Positions 1 to 6,143 of a DNA stretch of 11,189 bases are shown here, one piece after another (the stretch's first letter is position 1; each line of letters starts with the position of its first letter). The notes below the pieces were generated by a model, which did no database searches, was not told the origin of the DNA, and saw only the letters and a list, made by a program, of their open reading frames with translations. Source of the DNA: RUG11867 sp964553435. GTDB taxonomy: Bacteria; Bacillota_I; Bacilli_A; RF39; UBA660. The position numbers and the translations under genes are program-made. Location: NCBI GenBank assembly GCA_964553435.1, contig CAZKKM010000056.1, positions 1-11,189 of the forward strand. The letters are read 5' to 3'.

Positions 1-43
1 GACATCGTGGAGGTCGTAGGTTCAAGTCCTATATTGCTCACCA
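1..43 (+). tRNA. tRNA-Val(GAC), 3' part only
   Basis: The window opens inside a tRNA gene. Read backwards from the encoded CCA (41-43), there is a discriminator A, a 7-nt acceptor strand ATTGCTC (33-39), and a T arm with stem GTAGG/CCTAT around loop TTCAAGT. Before that come a 5-nt variable loop AGGTC and the 3' anticodon-stem strand CGTGG. This places bases 1-3, GAC, at tRNA positions 34-36, followed by A and T, matching the TTGACAT loop of tRNA-Val(GAC). The 5' half lies outside the window; its acceptor strand should read GAGCAAT. CCA is encoded in the DNA. The anticodon call depends on a normal 5-nt variable loop. Confidence 0.85.
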
Positions 44-57
44 TTTTTTGCAATATT

Positions 58-76
58 CCCCAAAGAGGGTTTTTTT
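58..76 (+). terminator. Weak terminator after the tRNA
   Basis: CCCC (58-61), a short AAAGA loop and GGG (67-69) are followed by seven T (70-76). The stem is only 3 bp, so this is a weak intrinsic terminator, but its place just after the tRNA and its T tract fit the role. Confidence 0.5.
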
Positions 77-110
77 CTTGATTGAAAATGACTAACGACA
101 AATATTATAG

Positions 111-139
111 TTGAAAAACACAAGAAAATAGGATATATT
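111..139 (+). promoter_or_regulatory. Putative promoter of the lipoprotein gene
   Basis: TTGAAA (111-116) and TATATT (134-139) are separated by 17 bp, about 30 bp ahead of the start codon. A second candidate lies just upstream: TTGAAA (82-87) with TATTAT (103-108), spacing 15. Neither is a perfect match. Confidence 0.45.
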
Positions 140-167
140 TATATCAGATAAGAAATGGAGGAGCATG

Positions 168-620
168 ATGAAAAAAATTGTCTATATATTTGGAATGTTG
201 ATACTCGCTGTCACACTGACAGGATGCACCCAAAAGAATATCGAAGGAAGTCTCGAAGATATCATGACGAGACTATATGAAGGAATTCCCGAAGAAGAGA
301 TGCCTATGATGGTAGAAAATATTCCGCTGGGCGATGAAAACATAGAAAATTTTATCTTCGCAGAGGTAGATTACAAAGAAGCTCTTGCCAGTGAAAGTAT
401 GATTGCTTCATCGGCACATTCAGTCGTTCTCATAAGACTCAAGGATGCCAAAAAAGCAGAAGAAGCAGTAAAGACTATCGATGAAAAAGCCGATCCAAGA
501 AAGTGGACATCTGCCGAAGCAAAACACAAATATGTTCTATCCAAAGGTGACCTTGTCGTCCTCATCATGTCGAACGAATTGGCCCCTAAGATAAAAGCGA
601 ATTTTGAAAACTTAAAGTAA
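168..620 (+). CDS. Small secreted lipoprotein of unknown function (DUF4358-like)
   Basis: The product is a 150-residue predicted lipoprotein on the outer face of the membrane. It begins with KK, has a hydrophobic stretch, then a lipobox LTGC with the lipidated Cys at residue 20. The mature part is acidic and soluble-looking with no further membrane segment. It contains SSAHSVVLIRLKDA and a later DPRKW motif, which resemble small DUF4358-type lipoproteins of anaerobic Bacillota; this family link is from memory and unverified. Start choice: GGAGG (157-161) is 6 bp from ATG 168 but only 3 bp from the in-frame ATG at 165, so 168 is preferred. The gene has its own promoter and terminator and stands alone. 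Function unknown. Confidence 0.85.
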   Translation: MKKIVYIFGMLILAVTLTGCTQKNIEGSLEDIMTRLYEGIPEEEMPMMVENIPLGDENIENFIFAEVDYKEALASESMIASSAHSVVLIRLKDAKKAEEAVKTIDEKADPRKWTSAEAKHKYVLSKGDLVVLIMSNELAPKIKANFENLK

Positions 621-645
621 AGAAGGTACGATCTATCTTCTTTTT
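619..645 (+). terminator. Intrinsic terminator of the lipoprotein gene
   Basis: AAAGAAGGTA (619-628) pairs with TATCTTCTTT (634-643), including one G-T pair, around a 5-nt loop. The T run is 641-645. The stem overlaps the TAA stop codon. Confidence 0.8.
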
Positions 646-678
646 CTGTGATAAAATTTAAATGATGTTAAAAATAAG

Positions 679-707
679 TTGACAAAATCAAAACATTTTA
701 ATATAAT
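679..707 (+). promoter_or_regulatory. Consensus sigma-70/A promoter of the NAD operon
   Basis: TTGACA (679-684) and TATAAT (702-707) are perfect consensus hexamers with the ideal 17-bp spacing. Transcription should start near 713-715, leaving a leader of roughly 80 nt before nadE. The TTG inside the -35 box is in frame with nadE and could be mistaken for a start codon. Confidence 0.9.
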
Positions 708-710
708 GTT
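692..710. promoter_or_regulatory. Inverted repeat over the -10 box of the NAD promoter
   Basis: AACATT (692-697) and AATGTT (705-710) flank a 7-bp centre that contains the first bases of the -10 box. A protein bound here would block RNA polymerase. It is a second, weaker candidate for an NrtR site. In such AT-rich DNA a 6-bp dyad can occur by chance. Confidence 0.3.
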
Positions 711-711
711 A

Positions 712-734
712 ATAACAGATGCGAATTCTGTTAT
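712..734. promoter_or_regulatory. Candidate NrtR operator at the transcription start
   Basis: ATAACAGA (712-719) and TCTGTTAT (727-734) form a perfect 8-bp dyad with a 7-bp centre, 23 bp in all. It starts 5 bp after the -10 box, so it covers the predicted transcription start. As DNA it is a well-placed operator for the NrtR-type repressor encoded at the end of this operon. As RNA it could instead form a 5' hairpin that protects the mRNA. The position and symmetry are seen; binding by NrtR is inferred. Confidence 0.5.
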
Positions 735-792
735 AGTTTTTAAATTTACTTATTATCTTTTTGTTAATAAGAATATAGAAAGAGGGATTACA

Positions 793-1581
793 ATGAAAAA
801 GTTTAATGCAGAAAAAGAGACGAAGAGGGTAGTAGAATTCATTAGAAATTACTACGAAGAAAATGGGCTAGGTGGAGCCATACTCGGCATAAGTGGAGGA
901 AAAGACTCCGGAGTAGTCGCGGGGCTGCTCGTAGAAGCTCTCGGTAAAGAAAACGTCATCGGTGTCACGCTTCCTTGCCATTCTAAAAGTGAAGATGCTC
1001 TCGATGCTCACCTTGTAAGCGACTATTATGGCTTTAAAATGATCAACTTCGATATCACAAAAACTTTCGATACTTTTAAAGATGAACTTGGAAAGCTCGG
1101 AAAATTTTCCGAAGAAAATCTCATGAACAGCGACATCAACTTGAAACCGCGTCTCAGAATGGCAACACTTTATTATCTCGCAGCGCTCTATTCTAATTTA
1201 CAAAACAAAACTTACTTGGTCGCTGGCACTAGTAACAAATGCGAACTTTACGTCGGTTATTTCACCAAAGGAGGAGATTCTGTTCACGACATTTCACCTA
1301 TAGCCGATTTCACCGTCGAGGAAGTCGTTGCCATTGGGGAATATCTCAAAGTTCCAAAAAAAGTTCTCTATAAAAAGCCAAACGACGGTTTATCGAACCA
1401 AAGCGACGAGGATAAACTTGGTGTTCGATATGCCGATATCGCGGCATTCATGGAAGATGAGAAATCCGTTTCTCCTGATGTTGCTACCAAAATCAGAAAA
1501 CTTCATGCGAACAACTTACACAAATTCAACATACCGACTTACAAGAAAGACTCTTTAAATACACGAAAGGACCTAGACTAA
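793..1581 (+). CDS. nadE: NAD synthetase, ammonia-dependent
   Basis: NadE makes NAD in the cytosol by amidating nicotinic acid adenine dinucleotide, with ATP and ammonia. The 262-residue length fits the short form without a glutaminase domain. The ATP-pyrophosphatase P-loop SGGKDS is at residues 34-39. Further family features are GTSNKCELYVGYFTKGGD starting at residue 145, the PNDGL segment at 196-200 and SDEDKLG at 204-210. ATG 793 is chosen because AGAAAGAGGG (777-786) sits 6 bp upstream. A longer in-frame reading from TTG 679 is rejected because it would start inside the -35 box. The gene is first in the NAD operon, and its stop overlaps the nadD start by one base (TAATG), implying coupled translation. 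Confidence 0.95.
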   Translation: MKKFNAEKETKRVVEFIRNYYEENGLGGAILGISGGKDSGVVAGLLVEALGKENVIGVTLPCHSKSEDALDAHLVSDYYGFKMINFDITKTFDTFKDELGKLGKFSEENLMNSDINLKPRLRMATLYYLAALYSNLQNKTYLVAGTSNKCELYVGYFTKGGDSVHDISPIADFTVEEVVAIGEYLKVPKKVLYKKPNDGLSNQSDEDKLGVRYADIAAFMEDEKSVSPDVATKIRKLHANNLHKFNIPTYKKDSLNTRKDLD

Positions 1582-2162
1582 TGAAAATAGGAGTATTTGG
1601 AGGTTGCTTCAATCCGGTTCACAAGGCCCACATGGAAATTGCAAAAAAACTCATTTCCGAAGGGTATGTCGACAAAGTCATTTTTGTTCCAACGGGTCCG
1701 AATTATGACAAAGAAGGACTCGTTCTATATGAACATCGGCTGAAGATGCTCGAACTTATGATAAAAGATGACAAAGATCTACTCGTCTCCAAAATAGGTT
1801 CGACTGAAGCTGGGAAATTCACTTATATGGTTCTCGACGAACTCTCCAAGCTTTTCGACGCAAAGCTTTACTTCATATGCGGAACCGATAATCTCGCCGA
1901 ATTCGATACATGGCAGAATTACGAATACATTCTCGAAAACTACGGTCTCTTGATCATTCGACGAGCAAATGATGATCTAAAGATGATTTTAAAGAAGTAT
2001 ATTCGCTTCAAAAGTGGTATAATAGTGACAGACATAAAAGTGGACGATATCTCATCGACCATTGTGCGAAAAAGTTTTGGCGAAGGAAAAAAAGAAGAAG
2101 TCAAGACCTACATCACAACTCCGGTTTTTGACTATATTCTAAAACATCGTCTGTATATATGA
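1581..2162 (+). CDS. nadD: Nicotinate-nucleotide adenylyltransferase
   Basis: NadD transfers AMP from ATP to nicotinate mononucleotide, giving the substrate of NadE. The 193-residue protein has the nucleotidyltransferase signature GGCFNPVHKAH at residues 7-17 (family form GxFxPxHxGH), GTDNL at 101-105 followed by a Trp at 111, and the C-terminal ATP-binding ISSTIVR at 157-163. One oddity: the substrate loop that usually contains a PPHK-type motif reads VPTGPNYDKEG (residues 36-46), so preference for NaMN over NMN cannot be assumed. The neighbouring NadE and PncC argue for NaMN. The start overlaps the nadE stop by one base. A phosphohydrolase (HD) extension is absent. Confidence 0.92.
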   Translation: MKIGVFGGCFNPVHKAHMEIAKKLISEGYVDKVIFVPTGPNYDKEGLVLYEHRLKMLELMIKDDKDLLVSKIGSTEAGKFTYMVLDELSKLFDAKLYFICGTDNLAEFDTWQNYEYILENYGLLIIRRANDDLKMILKKYIRFKSGIIVTDIKVDDISSTIVRKSFGEGKKEEVKTYITTPVFDYILKHRLYI

Positions 2163-2175
2163 AAGGAAAAAATTT

Positions 2176-2640
2176 ATGGAACAAATAGTACGCATATTGC
2201 GTGAAAAAGGAAAGACCATTAGTACGATGGAATCCTGCACCGGCGGTGCAGTTGCAAGTGCCATCACCGATATCGAAGGCGCGAGTGATATTCTAAAATT
2301 CTGTGCTGTGACTTATTCGAACGAATATAAAATAAAGATGGGTGTACCGGCTGAAACTATAGAAAAATTTACCGTCTATAGCATCGAAACTGCTCGCGAA
2401 ATGGGCAAAGCCATCGCCGCATTTGCCGATTCCGATTATGGCATCGGTATCACCGGTAAACTCAATCGCCCCGACGAATTCAATCCTACAGGAAAGGACA
2501 ACCGTGTCTTTGTGAGCATCTATTCGAAGGAAAAAGATGAATACTGCGACTTTTTCTTGGATGTCGATGCTCCGACTAGAAAAGAAAATAAAGCATTCGT
2601 CATCGAAGCTATACGCGGTCATTTGCTAACTATATTATGA
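2176..2640 (+). CDS. pncC: NMN amidohydrolase (CinA C-terminal domain protein)
   Basis: This 154-residue protein is a stand-alone CinA C-terminal domain, the PncC fold, which removes the amide of nicotinamide mononucleotide to give nicotinate mononucleotide and ammonia. Visible motifs are ESCTGG at residues 19-24, SNEYK at 48-52 (family form SNEAK) and GITG at 91-94. The loop after GITG is unusual: the common GPGG/GTPEKPVG run is replaced by KLNRPDEFNP. In this operon it would return NMN, for instance from NAD-dependent DNA ligase, to the NadD-NadE route. An AAAGGA site (2162-2167) precedes the ATG; the gap to nadD is 13 nt. The enzymatic assignment rests on fold and context, because some CinA-family proteins lack confirmed activity. 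Confidence 0.82.
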   Translation: MEQIVRILREKGKTISTMESCTGGAVASAITDIEGASDILKFCAVTYSNEYKIKMGVPAETIEKFTVYSIETAREMGKAIAAFADSDYGIGITGKLNRPDEFNPTGKDNRVFVSIYSKEKDEYCDFFLDVDAPTRKENKAFVIEAIRGHLLTIL

Positions 2641-3431
2641 GAATCGCACTATTTGTAAAAGATGATGAGAAATCTCGTCAAGCTCGCAAACTAATCGAAG
2701 AAAAATTGCAAAATAGGGGACATATATTTAGAGATAATTCGGACTGTGACTTGGCCTTAGCAGTTGGAGGAGATGGAACATTTCTTCGCATGGTAAAAGA
2801 ATGTAACTTTTCATCGAACATCATGTATGTCGGCATCAACTCTGGCACACTGGGGTTCTTAGAAGAAATAAAAATCGAAGAAATGGACGACTTTTTAGAC
2901 GAGCTCGAAAACGGATATTATAAAACAGAAAATATAGGCATTCAAAAGACGATCGTATACCATGCCAACGGAATATCTACATTTTATTCTTTCAACGAAA
3001 TAGTCATCCGTCGCGAAAATCTAAAACTCCTCAAAGCCGACGTCCTGATAGACGGGAATTTACTCGAACATTTTGTGGGAGATGGTCTTCTCATTTCCAC
3101 TTCTCAAGGATCGACCGCGTACAATTTGAGTTATGGAGGAAGTATAGTCATGGATACTTGTCCGACTCTTCAAATTACTCCGATGGCACCAATAAGTACC
3201 AAAGCCTACCACTCCCTACCTAACTCTGTTATCGTGGGACGTGATAAGATAATAACTGTTTGTTCTCATGAGAAAGAAAAAGACTTTATCTTGACCATCG
3301 ACGGAGAAAACATCCATTTCGAAGGAGTTGAGCGCATCGAAACGTGCATTGCCAACCAAAAAATTACATGCATGCGGTTGAGTCACCACAATTTTCCTCA
3401 AAAAATTTATGAAAAACTGTTATCAAATTGA
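2637..3431 (+). CDS. nadK: NAD kinase
   Basis: NadK phosphorylates NAD to NADP. The 264-residue protein shows the diagnostic GGDGT at residues 44-48, NSGTLGFL at 68-75, FNEIVIRR at 119-126 and GDGLLISTSQGSTAYNLS at 148-165. The last is the NAD-binding conserved block. The length is normal for a bacterial NadK. The start overlaps the pncC stop by 4 bases (ATGA), so translation is probably coupled. It completes the path from nucleotide salvage to NADP within the operon. No missing key residue was noticed. Confidence 0.95.
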   Translation: MRIALFVKDDEKSRQARKLIEEKLQNRGHIFRDNSDCDLALAVGGDGTFLRMVKECNFSSNIMYVGINSGTLGFLEEIKIEEMDDFLDELENGYYKTENIGIQKTIVYHANGISTFYSFNEIVIRRENLKLLKADVLIDGNLLEHFVGDGLLISTSQGSTAYNLSYGGSIVMDTCPTLQITPMAPISTKAYHSLPNSVIVGRDKIITVCSHEKEKDFILTIDGENIHFEGVERIETCIANQKITCMRLSHHNFPQKIYEKLLSN

Positions 3432-3466
3432 ATATTATGATAAAATGGTATTGGGAGTGAAAACAA

Positions 3467-4288
3467 ATGAAAACATACAATTCCGAAGAAGAATTTTTAA
3501 GAGATTACGATCCCACAGCTTTCGAAAGGCTCTCGATGACTGTCGATATTTTGATGTTGAGTGTATCGGACGAGGAAACCGATAATTACCGTAAGACTTC
3601 GAAGAAAAAGATGAGTGTTCTCTTGGTCAAAAGAGATAATTACCCGTTCAAAGACAAATGGTGCTTGCCGGGAGGATTCGTCGACATACAAGAAAACCTC
3701 GAAGATGCCCCACGTCGTATTCTCAAAGCAGAAACTAACATAGACAACATGTTCTTAGAGCAACTCTATACATTTGGAGACGTCAAAAGAGATCCGCGCA
3801 TGAGAGTCATATCTGTATCGTACATGGCTCTCATCGACAAAAAGAAACTTACCGATAACTTGAATAGTTCGGCATCGTGGTTCGACATAACCCTTTATGA
3901 AGAGAAAGATCTGACCGTCGATTTGGTTCTCGACAACGGAAGTGAGACGATACACCTCACAATTGCCAAGACTTTGAAAGAACATACTACCGATCGATAT
4001 GCATTTTCGATTGTCAAAAACGACGATCTCGCATTCGATCATCCGATAGTTCTTCTTTCTGGACTCGAGCGACTCAAAAACAAAATCGGATATACCGATA
4101 TCGTCTTCAATATGATGCCCGAACTCTTCACTTTGGGCGAACTTCAACAAGTCTACGAAGTCATTCTCGGCAAAAAACTTTTGGACGCGGCATTTAGAAG
4201 AATAATAGCCAACAAAGTGGAAAAGACCGATAAGATGAAAACTGGTGCTGGTCACCGGCCTTCGGTTCTATACAAATATAAAAGATGA
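3467..4288 (+). CDS. nrtR: NrtR-type Nudix-related transcriptional repressor
   Basis: The 273-residue protein has an N-terminal Nudix fold (roughly residues 22-150) and a C-terminal winged helix (roughly 215-273, including FTLGELQQVYEVILGKKL and a basic RR/KxxxTGxGHRP end). This is the layout of NrtR, a repressor of NAD metabolism genes released by ADP-ribose. The Nudix box starting at Gly70 is degenerate: after Glu76 the RE pair is Arg84-Ile85, the EE pair is Ala88-Glu89, and the closing Gly is Asn91. Catalysis is therefore unlikely and a sensor role is expected. It follows nadK by 35 nt with its own ribosome site (GGGAG, from 3453) and ends at a strong hairpin. Context supports self-regulation of the NAD operon. 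Confidence 0.9.
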   Translation: MKTYNSEEEFLRDYDPTAFERLSMTVDILMLSVSDEETDNYRKTSKKKMSVLLVKRDNYPFKDKWCLPGGFVDIQENLEDAPRRILKAETNIDNMFLEQLYTFGDVKRDPRMRVISVSYMALIDKKKLTDNLNSSASWFDITLYEEKDLTVDLVLDNGSETIHLTIAKTLKEHTTDRYAFSIVKNDDLAFDHPIVLLSGLERLKNKIGYTDIVFNMMPELFTLGELQQVYEVILGKKLLDAAFRRIIANKVEKTDKMKTGAGHRPSVLYKYKR

Positions 4289-4320
4289 TACACTCGATCG
4301 TAAATTGTATTTTTGCACAT

Positions 4321-4349
4321 TAAAACGTTTCTATTTGAGAAACGTTTTA
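4321..4349. terminator. Shared terminator between nrtR and the convergent gene
   Basis: TAAAACGTTTC (4321-4331) pairs perfectly with GAAACGTTTTA (4339-4349) around a 7-nt loop. T runs of four on both strands suggest it works in both directions. It overlaps the stop codon of the minus-strand gene at 4347. Confidence 0.8.
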
Positions 4350-4874
4350 CATTTTATGAGGTTTGTCATCTTTTTTGATATCGTACAAATTTGAAAGTGA
4401 TTTTTTGACTTCTTCGTAGACGATCAGTTGAGCTTCACATTCACCTATTATCTGTTCACACTCAGAATTCGCATCCCTATAATCTCGTGCCGCTTCTGGA
4501 TCATTTCCGACTGCCGCGCGATGACCTAGATTATTTTCACTTATCGTCTTGTTTGCCAAGCTGACTTTTCCACTCAATTCACCTATGGTAGTCTTAGTTT
4601 TTTCCAATGCGGTTTCGATTTCTTCTAATGTTGCTTGAGAGCATGCTTTCTCAAAGCTGCTTTCCAATCTATCCAATAAAACCGGCACATCTTTGTATTC
4701 GGGTTCGTTTTCGGCCTTCATACTCCAAAACTGTTTCAATGCCCTCGTATTATTGATCGGGAACATCTTTGATTTTTTTGCCGGAACGATCATTTTTGTC
4801 ATCGCATCCGTATATTTTTCGATAAAATCGGCAAAGCCCTTGTTCTCTTCTAAAGAGTTTTCAACAGGTTCCAT
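4347..4874 (-). CDS. Unrecognised helical cytosolic protein
   Basis: The product is 175 residues, highly charged and mostly helix-forming. It has no signal peptide or membrane segment. A long middle stretch (roughly residues 65-160) rich in Glu, Lys, Leu and Ala could form coiled coils or a helical bundle. I do not recognise a family. ATG 4874 is chosen because AAAGGAG lies 8 bp upstream; an in-frame GTG at 4898 would put that ribosome site inside the coding region. The gene has its own promoter overlapping the end of the upstream gene, and it ends in the terminator shared with nrtR. Codon style matches its neighbours, so nothing suggests recent transfer. Confidence 0.8.
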   Translation of the reverse strand: MEPVENSLEENKGFADFIEKYTDAMTKMIVPAKKSKMFPINNTRALKQFWSMKAENEPEYKDVPVLLDRLESSFEKACSQATLEEIETALEKTKTTIGELSGKVSLANKTISENNLGHRAAVGNDPEAARDYRDANSECEQIIGECEAQLIVYEEVKKSLSNLYDIKKDDKPHKM

Positions 4875-4902
4875 ATATATTTCTCCTTTACTATACACTT
4901 TA

Positions 4903-4930
4903 ATTATACGTAGTCTATTCGAATTGTCAA
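4903..4930 (-). promoter_or_regulatory. Promoter of the 4347-4874 gene
   Basis: On the minus strand TTGACA (4925-4930) and TATAAT (4903-4908) are perfect hexamers separated by 16 bp. The -35 box contains the TGA stop of the upstream gene (4927-4929), so the two genes are packed without spare DNA but can be transcribed separately. Confidence 0.8.
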
Positions 4931-5304
4931 GACTTCCGCGTCAAATAGATGTCTACCAGCCGCTCGTCGACAATATCCAACTTATTTTTTAAAACTTTCA
5001 AAAACTCATCCAAATCTTCTGGAAAAGAATTTTCAAAATGGTAATTTACGATCTCTTTATCGGTATATACATTTATTTCGACAAATCTGTTTCTGACTGT
5101 CGCTTCACCTGACATCTCGTTTGCCCAATAAGTGGCATAATCTTTGAATAAATCGATTAAATCTTGCTCGGATGTATCGAACCCGCCATTCTTTATAACC
5201 GTTTCACCCTTTATATAAGAGACATTTTTATTTACCAAATTGACGGACAGCTCGTATTTATATATATCCTCGATTTGTTCTTTGATTTCAATTTTAAGTA
5301 TCAT
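4927..5304 (-). CDS. Unrecognised small cytosolic protein
   Basis: The product is 125 residues, acidic, with alternating beta-type and helical stretches: early strands around ILKIEIKE and YELSVNLV, a helix around DLIDLFKDYATYW, then VEINVYTDKEI and a C-terminal helix. There is no signal peptide, membrane segment or recognisable motif. ATG 5304 is preferred because GGAAG lies 6 bp upstream. A longer reading from TTG 5337 would put the -10 box inside the gene. It lies between a Nudix hydrolase gene and another unknown gene on the same strand. Function cannot be inferred. Confidence 0.75.
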   Translation of the reverse strand: MILKIEIKEQIEDIYKYELSVNLVNKNVSYIKGETVIKNGGFDTSEQDLIDLFKDYATYWANEMSGEATVRNRFVEINVYTDKEIVNYHFENSFPEDLDEFLKVLKNKLDIVDERLVDIYLTRKS

Positions 5305-5325
5305 AATAATCTTCCGTTCATATAT

Positions 5326-5334
5326 ATTATACCA
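5326..5334 (-). promoter_or_regulatory. Extended -10 promoter of the 4927-5304 gene
   Basis: The minus strand reads TGG-TATAAT, an extended -10 element, with no good -35 box upstream (only T-rich DNA at the end of the Nudix gene). It lies about 22 bp upstream of the chosen ATG, so the leader would be short. Confidence 0.6.
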
Positions 5335-5355
5335 CAAAAGAAAAAATTTAAAAAT

Positions 5356-5979
5356 TTATGCGGAGATTTCATTTATGACAGCTCTCAAAACATCGCCATA
5401 CTTTCCTAAAAGTGTTTCTCCGGGCATGACTAAGAAGTCTCGACAATCGACCTTTTTCTCGATTATGATATTATCAGGATTTCCATTTTGAATTATAGTC
5501 GCATCGATTTCTCCGCTTTCTCTTTCGAAAAGATTTAAGGCCTCTTTGGCATCTACCATAGCCACACCGAGAACCTCTTCTGGATCGAATTCGAAATCAC
5601 TTCCATCCCCTTCATATAAAGCTATAAATACATGTGCTTTTGCTCTATCTTTCATAGATGAGCCGTCTTTTTTGACTTTATCCATCTTCCAAGGTACGAT
5701 GGCTGTCAATTTTGCCGAGGACGTATCCATGATGAGCCCGACTTCCTCTTTTGTTTCACGAGCAAAAGCCTCCTCGACAGTCTCGCCTTTGTCTACATGC
5801 CCTGAAGATGTGGTATAGAACTTGTTCGAATCTTTCCTTATCTGAAAGATGATCTTCCCATCTTTAGTATACAACCAATTGTGAACTGTCTTGTGCCAAA
5901 GTCCCTCGCGATGTACGACCTCTCGTGTCTCGTATCCAAGATAATTTCCATCCTCATCGTAATAATCCAAATACTCCAT
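5356..5979 (-). CDS. Nudix hydrolase (YfcD/IPP-isomerase-like type)
   Basis: The product is a 207-residue cytosolic Nudix enzyme. Its box at residues 60-82 is complete: Gly60, Glu66, Arg74-Glu75, Glu78-Glu79, Gly81 and Leu82, with Thr at the first hydrophobic position. It should hydrolyse a nucleoside-diphosphate-linked or related substrate with Mg or Mn. The N-terminal pattern YYDEDGNYLGYETREVVHR followed by GLWHKTVHNWLY resembles the YfcD branch, related in sequence to isopentenyl-diphosphate isomerase. Substrate cannot be told from sequence. AAAGGAG lies 10 bp before ATG 5979. It diverges from the GH3 gene. It differs clearly from the nrtR Nudix domain, whose box has decayed. Confidence 0.88.
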   Translation of the reverse strand: MEYLDYYDEDGNYLGYETREVVHREGLWHKTVHNWLYTKDGKIIFQIRKDSNKFYTTSSGHVDKGETVEEAFARETKEEVGLIMDTSSAKLTAIVPWKMDKVKKDGSSMKDRAKAHVFIALYEGDGSDFEFDPEEVLGVAMVDAKEALNLFERESGEIDATIIQNGNPDNIIIEKKVDCRDFLVMPGETLLGKYGDVLRAVINEISA

Positions 5980-6005
5980 TATTTTAAATCTCCTTTTCTA
6001 CTAAA

Positions 6006-6034
6006 ATTATATCATTTTTCAATTTTCTTAGCAA
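6006..6034 (-). promoter_or_regulatory. Promoter of the Nudix hydrolase gene
   Basis: On the minus strand TTGCTA (6029-6034) and TATAAT (6006-6011) are 17 bp apart. It is back-to-back with the plus-strand promoter: the two -35 boxes are only 4 bp apart, so the polymerases may compete. Confidence 0.7.
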
Positions 6035-6038
6035 TCAT

Positions 6039-6067
6039 TTGCATAGATAAAATCGACATGATATAAT
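6039..6067 (+). promoter_or_regulatory. Promoter of the GH3 glycosidase gene
   Basis: TTGCAT (6039-6044) and TATAAT (6062-6067) have 17-bp spacing. The leader is about 70 nt. It contains a short imperfect hairpin (AGTAT near 6090 with ATACT near 6113), too weak to call a riboswitch. Confidence 0.7.
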
Positions 6068-6143
6068 GGAATTACAAAAAATGATCGCAGTATAAAACTC
6101 GCCATTTGAGCATACTAAAAGAGAAAAGAAGAGGGTGTATTTA

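Noticed and set aside
1..120. tRNA 3' end as attachment site of an integrated element
   Set aside because: No integrase gene and no direct repeat of the tRNA end were seen; the nearby copy is inverted and only 7 bp.
679..792. A 38-residue N-terminal extension of NadE starting at TTG 679
   Set aside because: The TTG lies in the -35 box of a consensus promoter, transcription starts after it, and ATG 793 has a proper ribosome site and gives a normal NadE length.
714..792. Riboswitch in the nadE leader
   Set aside because: The leader of about 80 nt has one simple hairpin and no conserved riboswitch core; an operator for NrtR explains the dyad better.
3755..4255. Long minus-strand open frame opposite nrtR
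   Set aside because: nrtR is clearly a real gene by domain content; the opposite frame has no recognisable protein features and no ribosome site was noted.
5164..5491. Plus-strand open frames between the Nudix gene and the small unknown gene
   Set aside because: They run against two minus-strand genes with promoters and ribosome sites, and their products look like random AT-rich translation.
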